This document shows, piece after piece, positions 1 through 7,300 of a stretch of DNA of 10,820 nt; the first letter of the stretch is position 1; each line of letters opens with the position of its first letter. This DNA comes from an uncultured Pseudomonadota bacterium (GTDB taxonomy: Bacteria; SAR324; NAC60-12), in contig CAJXNF010000061.1 in NCBI GenBank assembly GCA_913056375.1, positions 1 to 10,820 of the forward strand, given 5' to 3'. Under the pieces are notes generated by a model that was given only the letters and a program-made list of their open reading frames with translations, was not told where the DNA came from and did not search any database. The position numbers were made by a program, and so were the translations under genes.

Positions 1-129
1 GTACTGGGTTGCGTGCCACTGCTCCAATTTTGGCCGATGGTAGAACTTTTCTTTCTAGCCGGGGAAAACGGCGAGAATCGTTTTGGTCCAGAACCCATAG
101 GATTTGATTCTACAAACAATCCTACCTGA
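1..129 (+). CDS. DUF805-family membrane protein, C-terminal fragment
   Basis: Frame 1 is open from the first base of the window to a TGA at 127-129, giving 42 residues. The visible part has a hydrophobic stretch (VLGCVPLLQFWPMVELFFLA) followed by GENGENRFGPEP and a short polar tail. A final transmembrane helix followed by a Gly-rich G-x-N-x-[FY]-G-x-[DN]-P motif is the usual ending of DUF805 small inner-membrane proteins, whose function is unknown. The gene starts upstream of the window, so length and start cannot be judged. It lies 81 bp upstream of pheS on the same strand and could be cotranscribed with it. Assignment rests on the C-terminal motif only. Confidence 0.68.
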   Translation, partial: VLGCVPLLQFWPMVELFFLAGENGENRFGPEPIGFDSTNNPT

Positions 130-210
130 CTTCTTCCTTGCGCAATTGTGGGTTTCCCTGCAAGGTGAATGCTTCTCACTATTGATTCGAATCCTTACAA
201 AAAAATCTGA

Positions 211-1233
211 ATGCAAGACCAAATTCGCATCCTCAAACAACAGGCTTTAAACGATCTTCAGCAAGTGGACAACACGGAATCCCTACCTGGTTGGTTTCGT
301 GATTATTTGGGGAAGAAGGGAGCGGTGACGGCGCTGCTCAAACAACTCGGAACCGTTGCTGCTGAAGAGCGTCCCCAAGTTGGCAAAGCTATCAATGATA
401 TGAAAACAGAATTGCAGGATTCCTTCGATTCTTTACAGGAGCGGTTGCGCCAGCAAAAGATGGAAAAGGAGATCGCTTCGGATTCAATTGATGTCACACT
501 ACCTGGACGACCCTTTCCGACCGGACATCTCCATCTGACTACACAGACCTTGCGCAAAATCTATCAAATCTTTGCTGAGATGGGCTTTCAGGTGTACGAG
601 GCTCCGGATGTGGAAACAGATGCCTATAATTTCCAGGCACTCAACATTCCTGAGTACCACCCTGCAAGAGACATGTGGGATACCTTCTGGGTCAATAAGG
701 AAGTGGTTTTGCGAACCCACACCTCTCCAGGCCAGATCCGAGCGATGAAGGAATTTGGACCAGAACCCATTCGGGTGATTCTACCCGGTAAATGCTATCG
801 ATATGAGCAGATCACTCCTCGGTCTGAACATCAGTTCTATCAGGTCGAAGGTTTGGTGTTAGGTCACAAGATCCGGATGACAGATCTGATCGGGGTGATG
901 AATGAGTTTGCGCGTAAGATGTATGGTAGCGAGCGCAAGACGCGGATTCGTGGTAGTTACTTCCCATTCACAGAACCGAGCATTGAGATTGATATGGACT
1001 GCATCCTTTGCGCAGGAGAAGGCTGCCGGGTTTGCAAGTACACATCTTGGCTGGAGGTGGCTGGGGCTGGGATGGTTCATCCAGTTGTCTTGAAAAATGG
1101 GGGCTACGATCCCGATGTTTGGAGTGGCTTTGCTTTCGGTATGGGAGTGGAGCGTCCAGCGATGCTCAAGCATGGCATCCGTGATATCAGATACTTCTAC
1201 GGTAACAACCTACAATTTCTGCAGCAGTTCTGA
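211..1233 (+). CDS. pheS: Phenylalanine--tRNA ligase alpha subunit
   Basis: This is the catalytic alpha subunit of phenylalanyl-tRNA synthetase, which charges tRNA-Phe in the cytoplasm as an alpha2-beta2 enzyme. The 340-residue length is normal. An N-terminal coiled-coil arm (about 1-85) is followed by the class II synthetase core. Visible elements are GRPFPTGHLHLTTQT (99-113), the PGQIRAMK segment (173-180), motif 2 with PGKCYRYE...HQFYQVEGL (192-215) and motif 3 GFAFGMGVERPAMLKHGIRD (306-325). A four-cysteine insert, CxxC-x4-CxxC at 264-275, resembles a zinc ribbon found in a subset of bacterial PheS proteins. An in-frame TGA directly abuts the ATG (208-210), which fixes 211 as the first ATG. 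No clear Shine-Dalgarno sequence precedes it; the leader is A-rich. The beta-subunit gene pheT, usually next, is replaced by an ABC ATPase gene 45 bp downstream. Confidence 0.97.
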   Translation: MQDQIRILKQQALNDLQQVDNTESLPGWFRDYLGKKGAVTALLKQLGTVAAEERPQVGKAINDMKTELQDSFDSLQERLRQQKMEKEIASDSIDVTLPGRPFPTGHLHLTTQTLRKIYQIFAEMGFQVYEAPDVETDAYNFQALNIPEYHPARDMWDTFWVNKEVVLRTHTSPGQIRAMKEFGPEPIRVILPGKCYRYEQITPRSEHQFYQVEGLVLGHKIRMTDLIGVMNEFARKMYGSERKTRIRGSYFPFTEPSIEIDMDCILCAGEGCRVCKYTSWLEVAGAGMVHPVVLKNGGYDPDVWSGFAFGMGVERPAMLKHGIRDIRYFYGNNLQFLQQF

Positions 1234-1278
1234 GTTTGGTACTTCTCCGCCTGTTGTTCTGCTAGCGATGATCTCTCC

Positions 1279-1977
1279 ATGACTGCTCTTCTTGGGCTAC
1301 GTAACCTGAGCAAACGCTTTGGTTATCGCACAATTCTCCAGGAACTGAATCTGGATATTCAAGCGGGAGAATGTGTTCTCCTGCTAGGGAACAACGGGGC
1401 TGGCAAGTCTACGCTGTTACGACTCTGTGCGACTCTGCTCAAGCCGCAGCAGGGGGAGATCCTGTATGAGGGAATGCCCATTGATGAAGATAAGCATCGC
1501 TACCTAAGAGATATGGGTAGCATTGCCCACGAAAGCCGCCTCTACGGAGATCTTACCCCAAGAGAAAACCTTCACCTCTTTGGTGTTCTCTATGAACTGA
1601 AGGATTTGCCACAGCGAATTCCTCAAGCACTGCAGGAGGTTCAACTCAGCCACGCTATCGACCTCCCCGTCAAGACCTTTAGCAGTGGAATGACCAAACG
1701 GACGGCAATTGCGCGGCTGTTGTTGCAGCAACCGAAGCTCTTATTGCTGGATGAACCCTATACAGGATTGGATCAGAATTCAGTTCGATGGTTTCAGGAA
1801 TATCTCCTTGATTTTAGGAACCAGGGAGGAACCTTGTTGCTTGTGACCCATCAACTGGAACTTGGATTGGAGTTGGCTACCCGGGTACTCCTGCTCAGTC
1901 ACCGCAAGATAATAAAAGATCAATCTGCCTCCACGATGAATCTCTCCGAATGCCAGCAATGGCTCAGTCAGTCATGA
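1279..1977 (+). CDS. ABC transporter ATP-binding protein, CcmA-like
   Basis: This is a 232-residue ABC ATPase that would power a membrane transporter from the cytoplasmic face. Walker A is GNNGAGKST (37-45). The signature is the variant FSSGM (134-138) in place of LSGGQ. Walker B is LLLLDEP (154-160), the D-loop GLD follows, and the switch histidine is H191. The stretch GSIAHESRLYGDLTPRENLHLFGVLY (80-105) resembles the CcmA group, the ATPase of the cytochrome c maturation exporter, and related ABC-2 type ATPases. No CcmB/CcmC-like permease lies in the window, so the substrate is unknown and I do not assign ccmA. The gene starts 45 bp after pheS and its TGA overlaps the ATG of the next gene (ATGA, 1974-1977), which implies translational coupling to the U32-like protein. 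No strong ribosome binding site is visible. Confidence 0.9.
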   Translation: MTALLGLRNLSKRFGYRTILQELNLDIQAGECVLLLGNNGAGKSTLLRLCATLLKPQQGEILYEGMPIDEDKHRYLRDMGSIAHESRLYGDLTPRENLHLFGVLYELKDLPQRIPQALQEVQLSHAIDLPVKTFSSGMTKRTAIARLLLQQPKLLLLDEPYTGLDQNSVRWFQEYLLDFRNQGGTLLLVTHQLELGLELATRVLLLSHRKIIKDQSASTMNLSECQQWLSQS

Positions 1978-3143
1978 TCCAAACTCTCACCCAGATTGAT
2001 TCTGTAGAACAGCTAGAAAAGCTTCCACCCGATTCTGTTTCAGAGGTGATTCTCGCACACAAGCGATTGAGTCGCCTTGGAAAATTGGAAACAGAACCGT
2101 TGCTAGAACTTGCTGAACAGGCTCATAAAAAGGGCCTTAGGGTCTATCTGCAGTGGGATCTGCTGGCAACAGAAAATGACTTTCGACGAATGTTGCAGGA
2201 GGTTCTGGAGCAGATCCCCTTGAGTTCATTTGACGCAATCCGTGTGCAAGATGTTGGCGCCTTGGAATGGTTGAGGCAACATCCTGCCAAGCCTAAGATT
2301 CACTGGATTGCTGAGACAGGCCACCATAACCTTCCCAGCCTGCAGCGCTGGGTTGCCTATGTGGGATCAGCGTTAGAACGAATTGTTCTTTCGACAGAAT
2401 TACCCCTCCCAATTCTAAGCGAGTACTGCAGAGAACTATCTGTCTCCTGTGAGTTGTTGGCTGTGGGGCGCATTCTATTGTTCTATAGTCCTAGAAAACT
2501 ACTTTCTCCGGTCCTTGGTGCTCCAACTGAGATGACTCTGGCCACAGTGACTTCGACAGATCAGCACCATCACGAATTTCCAGTTTTGGAGCACCAGCAT
2601 GGAACCCTGATGTTCCACCATCGGGATCTTTTCTTATTGGATCGGATTGAAGATCTGCGAACGAGTGGGCTGCGCTATTTGCGTTTTGACATACAACACA
2701 TGGAACCGCGGATCTGGTTACCTCAGCTACAGCAAGTGGTTAGGGACGGTCTGGACTCAGATGGTAAACAAATCAGATCTAGTTGGCCAAGGCAGACAAC
2801 GCAGGGATTTTTCAGAGCAAATCGAACTGAACGTCCGATTGAAAAATTGAAAAATCCCAACCTGCGTTATTTGGATGGAGAAGTGGTTGGATATGTTCTG
2901 GAAGTGGCGAGTCGAGAATATATGGCGGTTGCCAGTCGGCGTAGTTTTGCTCGGGGCGATGAAATGATTTTGATTACACCGGAAGGGAAACGAATCCCTT
3001 TTGTAGTAGAAGACTTGCGGAATTGGGAGCAGCAGGAGGTAGAGGTGGCAGAGGTAGGAGGCTTATGGCTGCTTCCTCACGAGCGTTCAGCCACAGCCCA
3101 GTCTTTGCTTTATTTCGCAGAGTTTTTTTCAGATGGAGATTGA
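1974..3143 (+). CDS. Peptidase U32-like protein lacking the signature cysteines
   Basis: The product has 389 residues from the ATG at 1974, chosen because it forms an ATGA overlap with the ABC ATPase stop; an earlier in-frame ATG at 1950 would add 8 residues. The N-terminal part looks like a U32 TIM-barrel: LAHKRLSRLG, GLRVYLQWDLLATENDF, IRVQDVGALEWLR and IHWIAETGHHN. The family signature is recognisable as E160-LLAV-GRILLFYSPRKLLS, but the two cysteines of the U32 pattern are replaced by Leu168 and Lys175. GFFRANRTERPI (278-289) and a C-terminal beta-rich domain (about 300-350, GYVLEV...SRRSFARGDEMILI) also fit U32 proteins. Known members include collagenase-like proteins, RlhA/TrhP-type RNA hydroxylation factors and UbiU/UbiV, several of which bind an Fe-S cluster through these cysteines. 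Only Cys152 and Cys159 remain here, so such a cluster is unlikely. The substrate is unknown. The 3' end overlaps the convergent regulator gene by 34 bp. Confidence 0.8.
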   Translation: MIQTLTQIDSVEQLEKLPPDSVSEVILAHKRLSRLGKLETEPLLELAEQAHKKGLRVYLQWDLLATENDFRRMLQEVLEQIPLSSFDAIRVQDVGALEWLRQHPAKPKIHWIAETGHHNLPSLQRWVAYVGSALERIVLSTELPLPILSEYCRELSVSCELLAVGRILLFYSPRKLLSPVLGAPTEMTLATVTSTDQHHHEFPVLEHQHGTLMFHHRDLFLLDRIEDLRTSGLRYLRFDIQHMEPRIWLPQLQQVVRDGLDSDGKQIRSSWPRQTTQGFFRANRTERPIEKLKNPNLRYLDGEVVGYVLEVASREYMAVASRRSFARGDEMILITPEGKRIPFVVEDLRNWEQQEVEVAEVGGLWLLPHERSATAQSLLYFAEFFSDGD

Positions 3144-3814
3144 GGAGATATTCGAGTATCCCGCAGCAGATCAGAAACTCCCTTTTCTGACATTCCCATG
3201 AAGGCCCCAACGGTAGCTCCCATGATGCCTGCCATTGCGGCGCCGATTCCAACGCTTGTGCTCACTCCCAGTTTCATTGACTCATCCATCATGTCCAATG
3301 CTGATTCGGCAAGCTGCTGGCTAGCTTCTGCAGCTTCAATCGCGTTTTGAGCAAGCTGCTTGTTGAGCTGAAGAGCCATCGTTGCTGCACTCACTTGAGA
3401 GGCTTTTACACGATGCTTGGGCAGACTGGAGTTGGCGAGCTTTTCAATTTCACTTAGGTTGTCACTGAAAAGACGTTCGGATAGATCACTCAATGAATCT
3501 TCATCCAATTCACGGATCATCTGATAAAGCAGTTCAATCTCACTACGTCCAAACAGCAAAAACACGGGATTGACGTTAAGAGCTAAGGCAATTCCTGCAA
3601 TCGTGGAAAGTCTTGGATCAACTTCCCCTCTCTCAATTTGAGCAATGGCAGTGGTCGAGTGTCCTGAATCTTCTGCCAGTTGCTCTTGGGTGTAGGTGCG
3701 TCCGAGCACTTTTGCTTTTGCTTTGCGCGCCGAGATGATGTTTTTCGCAAGAGTAGCGCGAAGCTCTTCTTTGATTTTAGAGCCATCTAGGGCTTCCGAC
3801 ACATGAGTATTCAT
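3110..3814 (-). CDS. XRE-family HTH regulator with glycine-zipper C-terminus
   Basis: This is a 234-residue protein. Residues 24-82 form an XRE/Cro-type helix-turn-helix: LAKNIISARKAK, TQEQLAEDSG as second helix, STTAIAQIERG as recognition region, then the typical VDPRLSTIAGIALALNVNP. The C-terminal half is unusual. Residues 95-130 are acidic and helical, 140-180 form an Ala/Gln-rich amphipathic helix, and 183-208 (GVSTSVGIGAAMAGIMGATV and following) is hydrophobic with glycines spaced as in glycine zippers, so it may insert in or associate with a membrane or oligomerise. A polar tail follows. The ATG at 3814 overlaps the stop of the small gene upstream (ATGA), suggesting coupled translation. 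The stop at 3110 lies inside the convergent U32-like gene. It is probably a DNA-binding regulator of its own operon; the targets are unknown. Confidence 0.85.
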   Translation of the reverse strand: MNTHVSEALDGSKIKEELRATLAKNIISARKAKAKVLGRTYTQEQLAEDSGHSTTAIAQIERGEVDPRLSTIAGIALALNVNPVFLLFGRSEIELLYQMIRELDEDSLSDLSERLFSDNLSEIEKLANSSLPKHRVKASQVSAATMALQLNKQLAQNAIEAAEASQQLAESALDMMDESMKLGVSTSVGIGAAMAGIMGATVGAFMGMSEKGVSDLLRDTRISPQSPSEKNSAK

Positions 3815-4065
3815 TGCTTATCCCGCCAGAAGTTACCCTGATTTGATACGATTCCCGATCCTAGTTGCTGATACTGTCGGATTCGTTCGTACACATTCCC
3901 AATAGCGTTCGATTGTAATTGCTCTAATGCCTGAGTCGATTGGGATGAGGGCAAAATTGCTCCCCACATCCCAATGGGTAGCCGAGCCAGCGCTTTTTGC
4001 CAGGCTTCGATTGTAGCCAGGTTCTCATCAAAATTGCGCTGCAGTACTTGCCAAACTGGAAACAT
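3811..4065 (-). CDS. Small protein of unknown function, coupled to XRE regulator
   Basis: I do not recognise this 84-residue protein. It is predicted mostly helical: MFPVWQVLQRNFDENLATIE, then AWQKALARLPIGMWGAILPS, then QSTQALEQLQSNAIGNVYER and a polar tail. It has four tryptophans, no signal peptide and no clear transmembrane helix; the only hydrophobic stretch is short (LPIGMWGAIL, about 29-38). The ATG at 4065 has a good Shine-Dalgarno GGAG (complement of 4071-4074) five bases away, stronger than most others in the window, which supports it as a real gene. Its TGA overlaps the regulator start, so the two are likely coupled and may act together. The helix-rich, Trp-bearing composition weakly recalls phasin-like granule proteins, but I do not assign that. 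Confidence 0.72.
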   Translation of the reverse strand: MFPVWQVLQRNFDENLATIEAWQKALARLPIGMWGAILPSSQSTQALEQLQSNAIGNVYERIRQYQQLGSGIVSNQGNFWRDKQ

Positions 4066-4118
4066 CGATTCTCCATCTAAAAAGATACAACAAGTCCTTA
4101 AAAACGTTGGGAATACTA

Positions 4119-4131
4119 TGTCTCTGAGACA
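4119..4131. promoter_or_regulatory. 13-bp dyad, candidate XRE operator
   Basis: TGTCTC-T-GAGACA is a perfect inverted repeat with 6-bp arms around one base. It lies 54 bp upstream of the small-protein start and about 11-23 bases downstream of the transcription start expected from the promoter candidate at 4149-4177. XRE regulators usually bind such dyads as dimers, so it is a candidate autorepression site. No second copy was noticed in this interval. Confidence 0.35.
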
Positions 4132-4148
4132 AGCATTGGATTAGCGGT

Positions 4149-4177
4149 ACAATAGTGGGCTTGCTATTAAATTACAA
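4149..4177 (-). promoter_or_regulatory. Sigma70-like promoter candidate for small protein/XRE pair
   Basis: Read on the minus strand, TTGTAA (complement of 4172-4177) and TATTGT (complement of 4149-4154) are separated by 17 bp. Each matches the sigma70 consensus at four of six positions. It lies in AT-rich DNA upstream of the 84-residue gene and directly upstream of the 13-bp dyad. Confidence 0.35.
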
Positions 4178-4183
4178 GAATAA

Positions 4184-4198
4184 TTGCTTTTTAAGCAA
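4184..4198. repeat. Short AT-rich hairpin in the nrdJ/regulator interval
   Basis: TTGCTT-TTT-AAGCAA forms a 6-bp stem with a 3-base loop. On the minus strand it is followed by TTATTCTT, so it could be a weak second terminator downstream of nrdJ. It sits just upstream of the candidate promoter for the XRE pair. The stem is short and AT-rich, so the role is uncertain. Confidence 0.25.
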
Positions 4199-4260
4199 CT
4201 AGGAATGATTTGGCGATTTGTAATTGAAAACGGAGGAAAGTGATGAATTTAGGAGGGGTA

Positions 4261-4284
4261 GGCATCTCTGGCAGACGAGATGCC
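4261..4284 (-). terminator. Stem-loop after nrdJ, probable 3' end structure
   Basis: GGCATCTC and GAGATGCC form a perfect 8-bp stem around an 8-base loop. On the minus strand it begins 19 bases after the nrdJ stop codon, the usual place for a terminator or mRNA-stabilising hairpin. The downstream sequence is TACCCCTCC, without a U-run, so it is not a canonical Rho-independent terminator. Confidence 0.45.
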
Positions 4285-4302
4285 CTTCAAGCTTGAGGAA
4301 AC

Positions 4303-7300
4303 TCAGGAGCAGCCGCTGGTGTGACCACAGGAGACGCATTTTAGACAAGCTCCATTCCGGACCATGGTAAATTGACCACAATTTCCGCAGTTCTCGCCTT
4401 CGTATCCCTTAGTCCGAGCTTCACGAATCAATTCATTGCGGCTGCGTCCTTCCATGTTCCAGTCACCCAGCAGAGAGAGCATCCCATGATGTGAGAGATC
4501 ACTATCACTGGTTTCTGTTGCTAAACCGTTTCCGTTGTAGCTGCCTTGCGCAGCTTCCACATCTCCGACAGCAGGTTCTTCATCAGTTGTTCGAGCAAGG
4601 TAGGCCTGACTTTCTTCCAAGGTCAGTGTTCGCTCAGAGACAACCTTCTCATCATGATACTCTGGTGGACTGATTTGCTTACCATAAGAGTGTAGCGAAC
4701 TGGAGCGTAAGTCTTCTGGAGCGACGTGGGCTAGATCAGTTCGGTCCAGGTAAGTGATGGCTAGTTCACGGAAGATATAATCAATGATTGAAGTGCTGAC
4801 CTTGATCGCATCATTACCCTGAACCATGCCGTTTGGCTCAAAGCGAGTGAAGACGAAGGCTTCAACATATTCTTCCAAGGGTACGCCGTGCTGCAATCCC
4901 AAGGAAACTGCAATTGCAAAGCAGTTCATCATACTCCGGAATGCAGCTCCTTCCTTATGCATATCCAAGAAGACTTCACCCAGTTGTCCATCTTCATACT
5001 CTCCGGTTCGCAAGTAGAGCTTGTGGCCACCGATGGTCGCTTTCTGTGTATAGCCCTTGCGTCTGCCGGGCAGTCTTCTACGTTTGGCAATGTAGCGATG
5101 AATGACTTTCTCAGCGATGCGTACTTCGCGGGGTTGTGCAGGAAGTAGCTCTTCATCCAACTCTTCATCAAAATCACCAATATCCTCAACGGCACTGGTA
5201 TTCAGTGGTTGGCTGAGCTTTGAGCCATCTCGATAAAGAGCATTGCACTTGAGTCCAAGCTGCCAGGAGAGATGGTAGACTTCTTTGATGTCCTCAACAG
5301 AGGCTTGTCCAGGTAAATTGATGGTTTTTGAAATGGAACCTGAGATAAAAGGCTGTGCAACGGCCATCATGCGTACATGGGATTCGGCAGATAGGTAGCG
5401 TTTTCCTTTCTTGCCGCACTTGTTGGCACAATCAAATACATCGTAGTCGGATCGCTTCAGATGAGGTGCGTCCTCAACAGTCATGGTACCGCAGACGTAG
5501 TCGTTGGCGGCATCGATTTCTGATTCTCGGAAACCTAGGTGTTGAAGAATGCTGAATTCTGGATGATTCAGTTGATCTTCACTGATTCCCAAGGTCTTTA
5601 TGCAGAAATCATCGCCGAGTACCCAACGGTTAAATACAAATCGTATGTCAAAGGCTGCGGGCAATTGTCCTTCGATGATTTGTAGCAATTCTTCGGTGAA
5701 ACCCTTCTGACGAAGCACCTCTGGATTGATGCAGGGACTGCCACTGAGAGAACCGCGCCCCTTGGTGTAATTGACGATGTCCTGAACCTGTTGCTCGTTA
5801 TAACCCAATTTGACGAGGGCAGGTGGGATCGACTGGTTGATGATCTTGAAATATCCCCCACCAGCGAGTTTCTTGAACTTGACCAACGCAAAGTCGGGCT
5901 CAATTCCGGTAGTGTCACAGTCCATCAGTAATCCAATAGTCCCCGTAGGAGCAATGACTGTCACCTGAGCATTACGGAATCCATGCTGTTCGCCGAGTTC
6001 TACAGCTCGATCCGCATCAGCCTGTGCTGCTTGCAGCAACTCAGGGGGACAATGCTGACTGTCAATAGCCACTGGCTTGATGGTCAGCCCTTCGTATTCG
6101 CGATCTGAGGCACGGTAAGCGGCCCTACGATGATTTCTCAGAACACGCAGCATTCCATCTTTATTTCTTTCATAGCCTGGGAATGGACCCAACTCGGACG
6201 CCATTTCTGCAGAAGCTGCGTAAGCACTCATGTGCATGATACAGGTGATTGCTCCACAGATTGCTCGGGCCTTCTCTGAATCATAAGGAATGCCATTGAC
6301 CATCAGGAATGTTCCCAGGTTTGCGTAGCCAAGACCAAGAGTTCGGAACTCGTAAGACAACTCTGCAATTCGGCGACTTGGGAATTGAGCCATCAGGACG
6401 CTGATTTCGAGAACAATGGTCCAAAGTCGAACGGCGTGCCGGAAGCGCTCAATGTCCAGTTCTCCATTCTCATTTTGGAAACGAAGGAGATTCAGGGACG
6501 CCAGATTACAGGCAGTATCATCCAGAAACATGTATTCACTGCAGGGGTTCGATGCTCGGATGGGGCCGTCTACTTCGCAAGTATGCCATTCGTTGATGGT
6601 TGAATCGAATTGTAAGCCAGGATCGGCAGAGGCCCATGCCGCGTAAGCAATCTGTTCCCAAAGTTCACTGGCTTTTAATGTCTGGCAGGCTTTGGGTTCA
6701 CGTTCTTCCTCACGAGACTTTACCAACTCTGTTCTCCAGTACAACGACCAGTCCTGATCCTGCTCAACAGCAGTCATGAAATCGTTGGTGATGCGAACAG
6801 AGTTGTTTGCATTCTGCCCAGCCACTGTGCTGTAGGCTTCTGAGTTCCAATCGGTATCGTACTCATCAAACTCGACGCCAGTGTATCCCTGTTTAGCGAG
6901 GTGAATGATTCGCTCTACATAGTTCAAGGGCATACTGGAAGCACGAATTTGTAGGAGAACCTTGCGCAAGTGCTTGTTTTTACGACGGTCAAAGCGTTCA
7001 GAAATCTCAGGCCAGGAGTGGCAGGCCTGGAAAAGCTCATTGATCAGTGATTTGATCTGCTTCGAACCAGCAACCAGAGCGGCAACCTTCTGTTCTTCTT
7101 TCACTTTCCAGTTGACGAACTGTTCAATGTCTGGATGGTCAACATCTAGGCAGACCATTTTGGCTGCACGGCGTGTGGTTCCTCCAGATTTAATTGAGCC
7201 AGCGGCTGTGTCGCCGATCTTTAGGAATGACATCAAACCGGAAGAGACACCTCCGCCAGACAGGGGCTCTTTGCCACCACGAAGATCCGAGAAGTTGGAT

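Noticed and set aside
136..165. CCTTGC/GCAAGG inverted repeat between the DUF805 gene and pheS
   Set aside because: The stem is 6 bp with an 18-base loop and no U-run; it is too weak to call as terminator or attenuator.
184..193. GATTCGAATC palindrome upstream of pheS
   Set aside because: A 10-bp palindrome is expected about ten times by chance in a window this size and nothing else supports it.
3103..3129. Rho-independent terminator (6-bp stem with one G-U pair, then seven T) on the plus strand
   Set aside because: It lies before the U32-like stop codon at 3141-3143, so termination there would leave a message without a stop. The stem is weak and probably accidental.
3110..4065. Toxin-antitoxin module
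   Set aside because: A small gene coupled to an XRE gene invites this reading, but the small protein shows no known toxin motif and the regulator is much longer than typical antitoxins.
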